Positions 8,637 through 17,870 of a stretch of DNA of 64,000 bases are shown here, piece by piece. The stretch comes from Spartobacteria bacterium (GTDB lineage: Bacteria; Verrucomicrobiota; Verrucomicrobiia; Chthoniobacterales; UBA10450): NCBI GenBank assembly GCA_021325495.1, contig JAJPGZ010000002.1, forward strand, positions 62,001-126,000, given 5' to 3'. The stretch's first letter is position 1, and the number at the start of each line of letters is the position of its first letter. The translations under genes were made by a program, and so were the position numbers. The notes beneath the pieces are model-generated. The model was not told the DNA's origin, ran no database searches, and saw only the letters and a program-made list of their open reading frames with translations.

Positions 8637-10022
8637 TTAGGCCGAAGCCTTCGCGCCCTTTTTTGACGGCTCCACTTTGCGATAAAGCGTCGCCATACTG
8701 ATGCCGAGCATGCTGGCCGCTTTTTCGCGCGAGCCGCCACAATGCGCCAGGGTCGCCTCGATGTAAGCGCGTTCCTGTTGCTGCACGAACGTGTCGAGCG
8801 TGTCTCCCACCGGCATCGACGCGACGTTTTGGTCGTGTTTCTCGCCGCGGGCATGATCGACCATGTGCGGCGGTAAATCGCTCGGCAAAATCATGTCGTT
8901 CTCGCACAAGGCACACGCGCGCTCGATCGCATTCTCGAGCTCGCGCACATTTCCCTGATAATGGTAATGGCAAAGAATATCGACCGCCTGCGGATCGATC
9001 TTCTTCGGTTCGCCCCCGGTCGAGCTCGCCTGTTTCTGCAAAAAGTGATTCACCAGCAGCGGCACATCCTCGAGCCGGTCGCGCAACGGCGGAATCTCAA
9101 TCGGAATGACCGCGAGCCGGTAATACAAATCTTCGCGAAACGTTCCGTCCTTTAATTTCGGTTGCAGCGGCTCGTTCGTCGCGCCGATGACGCGCACGTT
9201 CACGGAAATGCTTTTGTTGTCGCCGACCCGCCGAATTTCGCGCTCCTGCAAAACGCGCAGCAATTTCGTCTGCAACGGCGGGGCCATCGAGTTCACTTCG
9301 TCGAGAAAGATCGAGCCGAGATTCGCCTCTTCGAACAGACCGCGCTTGTCCGCGACCGCCCCGGTAAATGCGCCCTTCTTGTGTCCGAACAATTCTGATT
9401 CCAGCAAATTCTCCGGCAAAGCCGAGCAGTTGATCGCGACGAATGGATGATGCTGTCGGTTCGAATTGAAATGCAACCCGCGTGCGACCAATTCCTTTCC
9501 CGTCCCGCTCTCGCCCACGATTAACACCGTGCTGTCCGTGTCCGCGACTTTGTTGATCAAATTGTAAACGCTTTGCATTTTCCCGCTCGTGCCGATGATG
9601 TTCTCGAGTCGGTAGCGGTTCTTTAGCTCCTTGCGCAGGTAGCTGACTTCACTTTGCGCCGCCTGGAAATCGAGCGCCTTCTGCACGCGCGTTTGCAGCT
9701 CGTCGATCTTGAAAGGCTTGAGCACGTAATCGGTCGCGCCCATTTTCATCGCTTCCACCGCCGTCTCGGTCGTGCCGAACGCGGTGATCAAAATCACCGC
9801 CGTCTGCCGATGATTTTCCCGAATGTGCCGCAAGACATCGAACCCGGTCATCGTTTCCATTTTGATGTCCGTGATCACCACCTGCGGCGCGATGGAATCG
9901 AGTTGCTCGAGCGCTTTGCCCGGCGCGTTAAAGGGAAAAACCTGGTGCCCTTTTTCGCGGCACAGCGTCACGATGACCTCCACCATTGCTGGCTCGTCAT
10001 CGATGATCATTATCTTGGCCAT
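8637..10022 (-). CDS. Sigma-54-dependent NtrC-family response regulator
   Basis: 461 residues. Receiver domain 1-115 with acidic pocket D8/D9, phosphoacceptor D52 (VVITDIKME) and K102. AAA+ domain ~143-375 with Walker A GESGTGKE (170-177), the sigma-54-contacting GAFTGA loop (217-222) and a Walker B LDEV. The C-terminal HTH (~430-455, GGSREKAASMLGISMATLYRKVE) is of Fis type. It activates transcription with RpoN, encoded about 0.7 kb away. No cognate histidine kinase is in the window, so the signal is unknown. Gene free of the iterated word, like rpoN. Confidence 0.95.
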   Translation of the reverse strand: MAKIMIIDDEPAMVEVIVTLCREKGHQVFPFNAPGKALEQLDSIAPQVVITDIKMETMTGFDVLRHIRENHRQTAVILITAFGTTETAVEAMKMGATDYVLKPFKIDELQTRVQKALDFQAAQSEVSYLRKELKNRYRLENIIGTSGKMQSVYNLINKVADTDSTVLIVGESGTGKELVARGLHFNSNRQHHPFVAINCSALPENLLESELFGHKKGAFTGAVADKRGLFEEANLGSIFLDEVNSMAPPLQTKLLRVLQEREIRRVGDNKSISVNVRVIGATNEPLQPKLKDGTFREDLYYRLAVIPIEIPPLRDRLEDVPLLVNHFLQKQASSTGGEPKKIDPQAVDILCHYHYQGNVRELENAIERACALCENDMILPSDLPPHMVDHARGEKHDQNVASMPVGDTLDTFVQQQERAYIEATLAHCGGSREKAASMLGISMATLYRKVEPSKKGAKASA

Positions 10023-10105
10023 AAGGGAGAAATCTCAGCGCGGAGAGTATTTCAGTTTTGCGAAAATAAAAGCGCCATTTGAGAATCGCGGAGCCAAATT
10101 CGTGC

Positions 10106-11308
10106 CTAACACGTCGTCACCCCGGGCTCACCGGTAAAGGCGATGATTTCTTCGAAGACATTCCGGCCGCTAAACGGCACCGAGACAAGATCGACATCTC
10201 CTCCCAGACAAATGCGGCCAATGTGATCTTCCTGCTGCAACGCCCGCGCCGGATTAACCGTCACCATCTGTAAGATTTCTTCTGGCGCGACTCCCGGGAA
10301 TTTTCGCGCGAACTCCCGCATCTCCGCGAACAGACTCAAGTCGTCGTTGCTCGCGAGACTGTCCGTCCCGAGACAAATGTTGAGATCGAACTGACGCAAA
10401 CGTTCGTACTGAAAAGGCGAATGCCCGAAATAATCGTGACTGCGCGGACAATGCACGATGTGAAATTCCATCGTCGAATCGGGCAGCAGATCGAAATCGC
10501 TTTCACTCAACTCGTTCATGTGCACGACCAGCCAGCGCCGGTCCAATGCGATCTGGGCCAATAGCGTCGCGAACGGTGTTGACCCGGAGCTTTTCTTTTC
10601 TTTGCCGCCGATCTCGCGCACGAATTCCGCGAGTGGTCCCGCGCCATCGTGAAACATTAAATATTCGTCCGGTGATTCCGCCAGATGCGTGCTCAGGAGC
10701 CAGTCATATCGCCGCGCGTTGTCCTGGCAAATCCGATACAGATCGAACGACGCGGTGTAGAGGGCATGCGGCGCCAGACCGCGATTCGCCGGCTGCGCCA
10801 GATAATTCATCGCCGTCGCCACAATGTTCTCCGCCCGATTCGGATCACGAATGTCGATTAACTCCGCGAACCACCACGTTTTTATCGGCGGCTGCAATCG
10901 AATGATTAACTCCGGGAACGCTTCGTAATTAACAATCGATGTCGTTCCGAACCGGCGCGCTTCGGCGAAGCCGTCCGTGATCGACTTTACATAATCGGCC
11001 GGCAGGAGCGCGTTCTTCGCCGCGATGATCTCGCGCACCCATTCGGTGAACGAAGTGGGCGGCGGAATTTTTTCGCGCAGACAGGTGTAATCGAGATGGC
11101 AATGCGCGTTGATTAATCCCGGTATCAACGCGCTCTCGCCAAGATCGACAAGTTCACCGCTGTTCCGCGCCGACACTTCGTCGAATGTGCCGAGATCGAC
11201 CACACGCTCGTCTTCGATCGCGATCGCGCCGTTTTCGATCGGCGGCCCATCCATCGTCACGAGCGCGCGGGCGCGGATGATTACTCGGCTTTGACCTTCT
11301 TCCGGCAT
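10106..11308 (-). CDS. Amidohydrolase-family deaminase/hydrolase (SsnA/TrzN-like)
   Basis: 400 residues from ATG 11308; a longer ORF to 11341 is less likely. An N-terminal beta-sandwich strand (VIIRARALVTMDGPPI) leads into a metal-dependent amidohydrolase barrel: HCH in LIPGLINAHCHLDYT, His in LLSTHLAESPDE, His in VVHMNELS and Asp in LGTDSLASNDD. These are the metal ligands of the chlorohydrolase/guanine-deaminase/aminofutalosine-deaminase superfamily. The substrate cannot be read off; a purine- or futalosine-related deamination is possible. The start overlaps the end of the upstream Fe-S protein gene by 28 bp, so they are co-transcribed. Confidence 0.82.
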   Translation of the reverse strand: MPEEGQSRVIIRARALVTMDGPPIENGAIAIEDERVVDLGTFDEVSARNSGELVDLGESALIPGLINAHCHLDYTCLREKIPPPTSFTEWVREIIAAKNALLPADYVKSITDGFAEARRFGTTSIVNYEAFPELIIRLQPPIKTWWFAELIDIRDPNRAENIVATAMNYLAQPANRGLAPHALYTASFDLYRICQDNARRYDWLLSTHLAESPDEYLMFHDGAGPLAEFVREIGGKEKKSSGSTPFATLLAQIALDRRWLVVHMNELSESDFDLLPDSTMEFHIVHCPRSHDYFGHSPFQYERLRQFDLNICLGTDSLASNDDLSLFAEMREFARKFPGVAPEEILQMVTVNPARALQQEDHIGRICLGGDVDLVSVPFSGRNVFEEIIAFTGEPGVTTC

Positions 11309-11880
11309 TCGTTGATGAGAATGGTGCACCCTTCCTGGCAAAGCAATGGCAGCGGCTCGTTAGGCACTTCGAATTTCTCCGGTGGCAGTTTCGTGGACGG
11401 AATTGTTCCGCTCGCGTCGCGTCGCCAAAGAATTCTGCGCAAACATCCGCCATCGCTTCGGCAAACGTCCGCGACGACTTCGTGGATCTGCTCGTCCGAA
11501 ATACTCGCGGCCACGCGATACATTCCGGATTGTCGATCTAGCGTTGCGCGCAACGGCGTCGTCTCCAGCCGATCTTCCTTCCATTCGCGCAAGATCGACA
11601 ATCGCGCCGGATAAAAATAATCGAGCGCGCGCACGACTTCGCCAAGATCGACAAGTTCCATTCGCCAGCCGTGACGAAGATTGGGCGCGGTTTTAAGCGG
11701 GCGATATTTTCCGGCGTCGTCGAATCCCGCCAATGCAATTGCATCTTCCGGCGATCGAAAAGTTTCCGGCTGCGCAAGATCGACATCGTCCACGTGCGTG
11801 AGAACGAAACCTTTGCGGACAGCGATCTGTCCGAAGTTACACGCGCCTTTGCTTAAAGCAGCCGCCAGAAGCTGCTCCAT
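11281..11880 (-). CDS. DR2241-type 4Fe-4S domain protein
   Basis: 199 residues. Cysteines C140 and C146 (VCRSDGGC) and C181, C185 and C192 (CQEGCTILINEC) match the pattern of the DR2241 iron-sulfur domain, which in Deinococcus is fused to a CbiX chelatase. Here cbiX is a separate gene 0.5 kb upstream on the same strand (12402-13169), supporting a functional link to tetrapyrrole metal chelation. Motif-derived segments (ELVDLGEV, RLSILREW, LDRQSG) show four copies of the iterated word in a 600-bp gene. The family assignment is from memory of domain architecture. Confidence 0.68.
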   Translation of the reverse strand: MEQLLAAALSKGACNFGQIAVRKGFVLTHVDDVDLAQPETFRSPEDAIALAGFDDAGKYRPLKTAPNLRHGWRMELVDLGEVVRALDYFYPARLSILREWKEDRLETTPLRATLDRQSGMYRVAASISDEQIHEVVADVCRSDGGCLRRILWRRDASGTIPSTKLPPEKFEVPNEPLPLLCQEGCTILINECRKKVKAE

Positions 11881-11891
11881 TCGTCAGGCGT

Positions 11892-12350
11892 TCACGACAA
11901 ACAATGCGCGAGGAGTCCGGCGGCGCGCTCGAGAAATTGTCGATCTTCCGCGGCGAACGCGTTGAGCTTCTCGCTGTCCACGTTGAGCATGCCGACGATT
12001 TTTTTCTCCTCGTTCACCATCGGGACAATGATCTCCGAGCGCGTGTTGTGAAACGCGGGCAGATAACGCGCGTCTTTGCGCACATCGCCTACCACGACGG
12101 TCTTGCGCGATTCCAACGCCGCACCGCAAAGTCCCTGCGTAATCGGAAATCGCGGATATGCTGGCGGCTCGTTCCCGGTTTCGGCCACGATAACGAAATC
12201 GTCCTTCACGATTTTGTACATCGCGACCCAGCGATAATCGCGCGCGGCCCGAATTGTCTCCGCGATTTTTTTCATCCCCTTCTTGTCGCAGCCGTTCGCG
12301 AGGACGAAGCAGCCGATCTCTTGCAGCTGCTTCAATGTTTCCGGTTTCAT
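11892..12350 (-). CDS. GAF-domain protein (fRMsr-like but lacking one cysteine)
   Basis: 152 residues forming one GAF domain. The segments ITQGLCGAALESRKTVVVGDV and SEIIVPMVNEEKKIVGMLNVDSE resemble free-methionine-(R)-sulfoxide reductase, but the cysteine expected in the HIACD-like segment is replaced (LPAFHNTRSE). A redox catalytic role is therefore doubtful; small-ligand sensing is the safer reading. It sits between cbiX and the DR2241-type gene on the same strand, with short gaps, so it is probably co-transcribed. Confidence 0.75.
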   Translation of the reverse strand: MKPETLKQLQEIGCFVLANGCDKKGMKKIAETIRAARDYRWVAMYKIVKDDFVIVAETGNEPPAYPRFPITQGLCGAALESRKTVVVGDVRKDARYLPAFHNTRSEIIVPMVNEEKKIVGMLNVDSEKLNAFAAEDRQFLERAAGLLAHCLS

Positions 12351-12401
12351 CGCGGGAGGTAAATGTGGTGAAAAAACTTCGGCACGCGAGCGGGAATTAT
12401 T

Positions 12402-13169
12402 TTACGTCCTAAAGTTTTCTACTTGCGCGACAATGATGTCGGCGAAACGCGGGTCCGTCCCGATGGAGGGCGCGTAAAATAAGAGGCGATTGTCGATCTT
12501 GTAGGGCTCTCCGAAAACATCGCCGCGCTTTTCAATTCCGAGTAACTCGGGGATGTCTTCATAGCTATGCAATCCGTCGGAGATGAAAAATGGAACGACA
12601 ATGACGTTTTGAGATTTTGTTAGCGTCCGCCAATCCGAGACGCGCGGCGCTTCTTCCATGTAAACATTCAGCACTTCGGCGTATTTCCCGAGCGCGCGAA
12701 TTCTTTCGACCTCACGCTTGGCCGCGACCGCGCTGTTCTCGTTCAGATCCGTCCCGTGGGCGACGATGAGCAACGAAGTCGGCGCAAGATCGACATCGCG
12801 CCCGATCTCGCTCGCGCGCTGCAGTAAAAGCTCGGTCATCATCGGATGACTCCCGACCGGCTCGCAATATTTCCAGACCTGGCCGTTCTCCCGTTTCGTT
12901 AGGCTTCCGTTCAGCTCGAGTTCCCGCGGAATCACCGTCTGCGTGAAATAGCCTTCGCTGATGAAATTGGGCACGACATAAACTTCGCGCGCATCGCGAA
13001 AGATCGACAACGAATCGCGCAGGCTCGGTTCTTCTTTCCAAAACGCGCAGTCCACCTGCGCGAAAATTTTCCGCCGGCGAATCTCCGCCGCATGCGCGAG
13101 CGTCGGCGCGCTCGAGTCCGGATTCACGGTCGAGCCATGACCGACGATCAACAATGCAGAGTCGCGCAT
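12402..13169 (-). CDS. cbiX: CbiX-type sirohydrochlorin chelatase
   Basis: 255 residues from ATG 13169; 14 extra upstream codons run into a palindromic repeat and are rejected. Two chelatase half-domains are visible: the first begins ALLIVGHGSTVNPDS, the second SLLIVAHGTDLNENS, each carrying the metal-coordinating His of the CbiX/CbiK/SirB family. The predicted reaction is insertion of Co2+ or Fe2+ into sirohydrochlorin or a related tetrapyrrole. The nearby DR2241-type Fe-S gene supports this. Three iterated-word copies lie within the gene. Confidence 0.8.
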   Translation of the reverse strand: MRDSALLIVGHGSTVNPDSSAPTLAHAAEIRRRKIFAQVDCAFWKEEPSLRDSLSIFRDAREVYVVPNFISEGYFTQTVIPRELELNGSLTKRENGQVWKYCEPVGSHPMMTELLLQRASEIGRDVDLAPTSLLIVAHGTDLNENSAVAAKREVERIRALGKYAEVLNVYMEEAPRVSDWRTLTKSQNVIVVPFFISDGLHSYEDIPELLGIEKRGDVFGEPYKIDNRLLFYAPSIGTDPRFADIIVAQVENFRT

Positions 13170-13179
13170 GGCGAAAGAT

Positions 13180-13250
13180 AACCACGGAGGCCACGGAGCA
13201 CACGGAGACAAATAAAATTGTTCTCCGTGACCTCTGTGATCTCTGTGGTT
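13180..13250. repeat. Palindromic MITE-like repeat (CCACGGAG family)
   Basis: Left arm 13180-13207 (AACCACGGAGGCCACGGAGC...) and right arm 13223-13250 (...GATCTCTGTGGTT) are imperfect inverted repeats matching at 22 of 28 positions around a 15-base A/T-rich centre. The ACCACRGAG periodicity is the repeat type often seen flanking GxxExxY genes. A related arm pair flanks the GxxExxY gene at 54882-55318. Read on the minus strand it encodes TEITEVTEN, like the N-terminus of many GxxExxY proteins. It fills the gap between cbiX and the divergent aldo/keto reductase gene. Confidence 0.8.
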
Positions 13251-13261
13251 AATCTTCTGGC

Positions 13262-14302
13262 ATGAAGTTCCGCACTTACAAAAACAGCGATCTGACGGTG
13301 AGCGAGGTCGGCTTCGGTCTGTGGACGATCTCGACCGGCTGGTGGGGAAATTTCACGGAAGGCGAAGCGATCGCGCTCATGCACAAGGCGTTCGATCTCG
13401 GTATGACGCTATTCGACGCGGCCGACACGTATGGAAATGGATTAAGCGAGGAACTGATCGCGAAGGCATTTCCGAACCAGCGCGATGAAATTGTGATCGC
13501 GACGAAAGTTGGATACGACTTTGTTACGCACGGCGAAGCCCGCGGGCGCGGGCAACGCGAGATTCCGCAGGATTTTTCGCCGGAAGCGATCACACGCGCG
13601 ACTGATGCGGCGTTGAAGCGGCTCAAGACCGACCATGTCGATCTTATGCAGCTTCACAATATTCGGATGGAGCAGGTTTACGACGACGCGCTTTGGAAAA
13701 CGCTGGAACAATTGAAGAGCGCCGGAAAAATTCGCTACTACGGCATCGCGCTCGGCCCGGCAGTCGGCTGGCTTTACGAAGGCGTGAACGCGATTCGCGA
13801 ACGCGACATCACGAGCGTGCAACACATTTACAACATGCTCGAACAACATCCCGGTCGCGCGATGCAGGACGCGGCCACCGAAGCGGGAAAGGACACGATG
13901 TTTTTGATTCGGGTGACGCATTCCTCGGGAATGCTCGAGGGCAAATACACGGCCGAGACGGTGTTCCCGCCTAACGACCATCGAAGTCATCGTCCGCGCA
14001 GCTGGCTGCTCAACGGCGTGAAGAAGATCGACAAGTTGCGATTTCTCGAGTCGAGTGAGCGTTCGTTAGGCCAGGCCGCGCTGCAATGGTTGCTCGCGGA
14101 CGATCGCGTCGCCTCCACCCTGCCGAACATTTACAACGAAGAGCAACTGATCGAATTCGCGAAAGCGCCTGAAACCCCGGCGCTGACCGCGGACGAACTC
14201 GCCAAGATCGACAATCTCTATTCGAAAAATTTCGGACTCGAGCCGGAGGAACCGAAGTTCAAAGGCACAATGCAGTTGCCGGCCGAGACAACTGCAGCCT
14301 AA
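13262..14302 (+). CDS. Aldo/keto reductase
   Basis: 346 residues, (beta/alpha)8 NADPH-dependent oxidoreductase. Visible landmarks: GFGLWTIS at the N-terminus, DAADTYGNGLSEE with catalytic Asp and Tyr, Lys in IATKVGYD, and VDLMQLHNIR with the catalytic His. The GKIRYYGIALG strand supports the family. It resembles the general bacterial predicted-oxidoreductase (YajO/IolS-like) group; the substrate is unknown. The TAA stop lies in a GCCTAAC copy and directly abuts, with no gap, the stop of the convergent PBP2 gene. Three copies of the first word lie in the gene (13636, 14024, 14204). Confidence 0.9.
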   Translation: MKFRTYKNSDLTVSEVGFGLWTISTGWWGNFTEGEAIALMHKAFDLGMTLFDAADTYGNGLSEELIAKAFPNQRDEIVIATKVGYDFVTHGEARGRGQREIPQDFSPEAITRATDAALKRLKTDHVDLMQLHNIRMEQVYDDALWKTLEQLKSAGKIRYYGIALGPAVGWLYEGVNAIRERDITSVQHIYNMLEQHPGRAMQDAATEAGKDTMFLIRVTHSSGMLEGKYTAETVFPPNDHRSHRPRSWLLNGVKKIDKLRFLESSERSLGQAALQWLLADDRVASTLPNIYNEEQLIEFAKAPETPALTADELAKIDNLYSKNFGLEPEEPKFKGTMQLPAETTAA

Positions 14303-16201
14303 CTAATTCGATTCGTCTTCTTCGGTCACCGGCTGGGCGCGCCGGACATTGAGAGGATTGGGCGGCTCGATCACGCGATTGCGTTGTCGCGTTCCATTCG
14401 CGAGTTGGCCTTGTCCGCGATAAACCTGTTTGAAGACATCGGCGATCATCGGTCCGGCGGTCGAGCCGCCGTGAACGGTGCTACCGACATCGCCTTCATA
14501 AACGGCCGCGAAGGCGAAGCGCGGTTGGTTCGCCGGTAAATAGCCCGCAAACCACGCCGCAGTTCGCTCCTTGTTCTTCGGCCCCCATTGCGCCGTCCCG
14601 GTTTTACCCGCGACCTCCACACTCTCCAGCGCGGCAGCGTGCGCCGTGCCCGCGCCGTCGTTCACCACCGCGACCATGCCCTCGTGCAATTGATCCAGCG
14701 TCTGCGGCGAAATTTCGAGAGTGCGCTTTTCCCGCACCGAATACGCACTCACGATTTCGTTGTCGATCGATTGCACCTGCTGCACCAGCCGCGCTTGATA
14801 CAACGTCCCGCCATTCGCGATCACCGCCATCGCCTGCGCCATTTGCAACGGCGTCACCAGCAGATCGCCCTGGCCGATCGACATGTTCGCGATGTCGCCG
14901 TTGAGAATCTTGCGACCGTGCGTCGCTTTCATGTATTGGTCGTTAGGCACGCGACCTTCCGCTTCGCCGCGCAACGGGATTCCGCATTTCGCGCCGAAGC
15001 CGAGCTTGAGTGCCCAATCGATGATCGGCTCCGCGCCCGTTTTGATTCCGACCTGATAAAACCAGGTGTCGCACGATTCCGTCAGCGCTTGCACGAAATT
15101 CAACGCGCCGCGGTCCGTCTTCTTCCAGTTGTGAAACGTGACGTTGCCGATGTCGATCGACGGGACGCATTGGTAAAGATCGTTAGGCGTAACCGCCGCG
15201 CTCTCGAGCGCCGCAATCCCAACCGCGACTTTGAATGTCGATCCTGGCGGATAAGCCGAACGAAATGCGCGCGGCAAAAGCGGAATGTCCGGATCGTCCT
15301 GGAGCGCTTTGAATTTCTCGGCCGAGATCGACGGAATAAACGCGTTCGGATCGTAGGTCGGCCACGACGCGAGCGCGAGCACATCGCCGTTTGTTGGATC
15401 GACAATCACCAGCGCGCCGCGTTTCGCTTTCGACGCCACCGCTTTCTCCGCCATCTCCTGCAAATGCAAATCGAGCGTTGTCACAATCGTGTCGCCCGGC
15501 ACCGGCGCGGTCACGATTTTTTCCGACGTCTTCTTTCCGTCCTTGTCGAACACCAGTTTGTATTCGCCATTCTTCCCTTTCAGCGCGTCGTTAAACGTCT
15601 GCTCGAGCCCCTCGCGTCCTTCCGTCGCCGGCCAAAGCGTCTCGTGATTATCGACCACGCCATCGAGATTTCGTCCCGTCTTGCCGGTGTAACCGATCAC
15701 GTTGCCCGCGACCTTGCCGTTCGGATAAACGCGCGCGTAGATCGGCCGCCATAGCATCGGCGGACGAATCTCGTCCTTCGCATCTTTGTAATCTTTCTCG
15801 CTCAGGTTCGGCGCGATCTCGAACGGCATGATCCCGCGATTGCGATAATGTCGCAGGATGGCGGCGTCCGAAATGTTGATCTGACGGCCTAACAACTTCT
15901 CCGCTTTGGCGATTTGCTCACGCGCGAAATCGATCGCCGCCTTGTCCGAAAAATCGAGCGGCGTCGGAAAATTAATCGCGAGATTGTAGCTGATTCGATT
16001 TTGCGCGAGCGGATTGCCGTAACGATCCACGATCTGTCCGCGCGGCGCTGGAATATCGAGAACGTAAGTCCGCGCCAGCTTTTGCGTTTCGAATGTCGGC
16101 ACAATAGTTTCCTCTTCCGCTGACGGACTCGGCGAAGGCGATTGCGCGAAGATCGACAACGGCAAGATCGACAACGCGATCAGCGATCTGAGAATTGTCA
16201 T
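14303..16201 (-). CDS. mrdA: Penicillin-binding protein 2 (peptidoglycan D,D-transpeptidase)
   Basis: 632 residues from ATG 16201, the ATG within the TGTCAT end of a palindromic repeat; a longer ORF to 16249 only translates the repeat. An N-terminal hydrophobic helix precedes a PSPSPS linker. The dimerisation/pedestal domain includes the APRGQIVDRYGNPLAQN signature. The transpeptidase domain has STFK (S321 nucleophile), SCD (376-378, SxN equivalent) and KTGT (533-536). PBP2 cross-links lateral-wall peptidoglycan with RodA; no mreBCD or rodA is seen here. Two tandem copies of the iterated word lie in the signal region. Confidence 0.93.
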   Translation of the reverse strand: MTILRSLIALSILPLSIFAQSPSPSPSAEEETIVPTFETQKLARTYVLDIPAPRGQIVDRYGNPLAQNRISYNLAINFPTPLDFSDKAAIDFAREQIAKAEKLLGRQINISDAAILRHYRNRGIMPFEIAPNLSEKDYKDAKDEIRPPMLWRPIYARVYPNGKVAGNVIGYTGKTGRNLDGVVDNHETLWPATEGREGLEQTFNDALKGKNGEYKLVFDKDGKKTSEKIVTAPVPGDTIVTTLDLHLQEMAEKAVASKAKRGALVIVDPTNGDVLALASWPTYDPNAFIPSISAEKFKALQDDPDIPLLPRAFRSAYPPGSTFKVAVGIAALESAAVTPNDLYQCVPSIDIGNVTFHNWKKTDRGALNFVQALTESCDTWFYQVGIKTGAEPIIDWALKLGFGAKCGIPLRGEAEGRVPNDQYMKATHGRKILNGDIANMSIGQGDLLVTPLQMAQAMAVIANGGTLYQARLVQQVQSIDNEIVSAYSVREKRTLEISPQTLDQLHEGMVAVVNDGAGTAHAAALESVEVAGKTGTAQWGPKNKERTAAWFAGYLPANQPRFAFAAVYEGDVGSTVHGGSTAGPMIADVFKQVYRGQGQLANGTRQRNRVIEPPNPLNVRRAQPVTEEDESN

Positions 16202-16288
16202 TCTGAACGGAGCGAAGAATCTCTGATCATTTTCGGATCGTTTTCGCACAAAAATAGATAGAGATGTTTCGTTTCGCTCAACATGACA
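16196..16288. repeat. Palindromic repeat, TGTCATTCTGA family, copy 1
   Basis: Begins TGTCATTCTGAACGGAGCG and ends CGCTCAACATGACA, with AGAATCTCTG and AGAGATGTTTCG as inner inverted arms. Copies 2 and 3 are at 32095-32187 and 38588-38691, with a shorter one at 20913-20958. Its left end supplies the ATG of the PBP2 gene. It fills the gap between PBP2 and uvrC. Confidence 0.9.
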
Positions 16289-16294
16289 GCGTTA

Positions 16295-17806
16295 TTAATG
16301 CCGCTGCAAGAAGCGATGCACATCTTCCGCCAGCTTCGGCCCGATTCCTTCCGTGCTTGCGATTTCTTCCACGCTCGCCTGCCGCAGCCGTTTCACCGAT
16401 CCAAATTTTCGCAGCAACAAATTCTTCCGGTTCTGACTCACGCCCGGGCAATCATCGAGAATGCTTTCGCCCACGCGCTTCTTCATCAGCAATTGATGAT
16501 ACGTATTCGCGAAGCGGTGCGCCTCATCGCGAATCCGCTGCAGCAAACGCAACGCGCCTGAATCTTCCGGCAATCGCAACGGCAATGCGCGGCCGGGCCG
16601 ATAAATCTCTTCGTGCTCTTTCGCCAGTCCGATGATCGGCAATTCATGCAGTCCGAGCCGCTGCAATTCGCGACAGGCCGCTGACAATTGTCCTTTTCCT
16701 CCATCGACAATAATCAAATCCGGCAAACGCACGGCCACGAATTGCTCGCGTTCGAGTGCATCGCGCGGATTCTCCTGCGAAAATTCCGCCGTCTCCGGAT
16801 CGCGCTCGCGCGCTTCGAGTAACACGCGTGAGTATCTTCGCCTAACGACTTCCGCCATGCTGGCGAAATCGTCCTGGCCTTGCACCGTCCGCACGCGATA
16901 GCGACGATAATTATTTTTGTCCGGCACGCCGTCGCGAAAACAAACCATCGAAGCGACAATGTGCGTGGTGGAAATGTTCGAGATGTCGAAGCATTCCATC
17001 ACTTGCGGCGGCTTCGGCAATTGCAGCGCGTCCGACAGCGCCTGCACGTCCGCCATCGGATCGATCGTGCTCGGCAGCGAACCGCGCGTGAATCTCCTTG
17101 TCGATCTTGTCGTGTTGCGCAGGTCGTCGATCATGTTGCGCAGCTCGGCCGCTTTTTCGAAATCCTGTTTCTCCGCGACTTTGCGCATTTCCTCTTCCAG
17201 CGCGCCGATCATCTCACGCGAACGCCCTTCGAGAAACTCCATCGCCAGCTGCACACGCTCGCGATATTGCTCCGCCGTCAATTCGCTCAAACGCACCGGC
17301 ACCTGATACGTCGATGATTTCAATTCGCGCTCGTTAGGCGCGCCCCGCCCAAACGTGAGCACGCCAAATTTCTTCCGCATAAAATTCAACGTCTGCCGCA
17401 ATGCCCCAGCATGCGCGTACGGCCCGAAATAACGGGCGTTATCGTCCTTCTTAAATCGTGCGAGCCGAAACCGCGGCCATTCTTCCGACATGTCGATCTT
17501 AACCAGAAGAAAACGTTTATCGTCGCGAAACGAAATGTTGTAACGCGGCCGGTATTCCTTGATCAACTTGCCTTCGAGCAAAACCGACTCGGCTTCGCTG
17601 CGCACGACGTGCGTTTCAAAATCCCAAACCGCATCCAGCATCGCTTGCGTCTTCAAATCGGCCACCGCCATCTTCGACGGTAGAAAATACGAGCCCACGC
17701 GTTTACGCAGATCGCGCGCTTTGCCGACGTAAATCACGCGATTGAAGCGGTCGCGCATGAGATACACGCCGGGTTTGTGCGGCACATCGCGCACCTTCTC
17801 CATCAT
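16295..17806 (-). CDS. uvrC: UvrABC excinuclease subunit C, short form
   Basis: 503 residues from ATG 17806 (MMEKVRDVPHKPGVYLM). GIY-YIG nuclease at residues ~8-85 (PGVYLM...VIYVGKARDLRKRVGSYF), UVR motif (EEEMRKVAEKQDFEKAAELRNMIDDL), RNase H-like endonuclease domain (ECFDISNIS..., LIIVDGGKGQLSAA, GLAKEHEEIY), and C-terminal tandem HhH (CPGVSQNRKNLLLRKFG, IASTEGIGPKLAEDV). It makes the 3' and 5' incisions in nucleotide excision repair. The stretch between UVR motif and RNase H domain is only about 50 residues, roughly 100 fewer than in the ~610-residue E. coli protein. Confidence 0.93.
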   Translation of the reverse strand: MMEKVRDVPHKPGVYLMRDRFNRVIYVGKARDLRKRVGSYFLPSKMAVADLKTQAMLDAVWDFETHVVRSEAESVLLEGKLIKEYRPRYNISFRDDKRFLLVKIDMSEEWPRFRLARFKKDDNARYFGPYAHAGALRQTLNFMRKKFGVLTFGRGAPNERELKSSTYQVPVRLSELTAEQYRERVQLAMEFLEGRSREMIGALEEEMRKVAEKQDFEKAAELRNMIDDLRNTTRSTRRFTRGSLPSTIDPMADVQALSDALQLPKPPQVMECFDISNISTTHIVASMVCFRDGVPDKNNYRRYRVRTVQGQDDFASMAEVVRRRYSRVLLEARERDPETAEFSQENPRDALEREQFVAVRLPDLIIVDGGKGQLSAACRELQRLGLHELPIIGLAKEHEEIYRPGRALPLRLPEDSGALRLLQRIRDEAHRFANTYHQLLMKKRVGESILDDCPGVSQNRKNLLLRKFGSVKRLRQASVEEIASTEGIGPKLAEDVHRFLQRH

Positions 17807-17870
17807 GTCGGGCTTTTGTTTTGCAATCGGCACGCAGCAACTTACTGCCGCGCGTAAGATCGACAATCGA

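Noticed and set aside
14588-15754. Long plus-strand open frame opposite PBP2 (388 codons)
   Set aside because: Arg/Asp/His-rich translation with no domain; a GC-rich shadow of the PBP2 gene.
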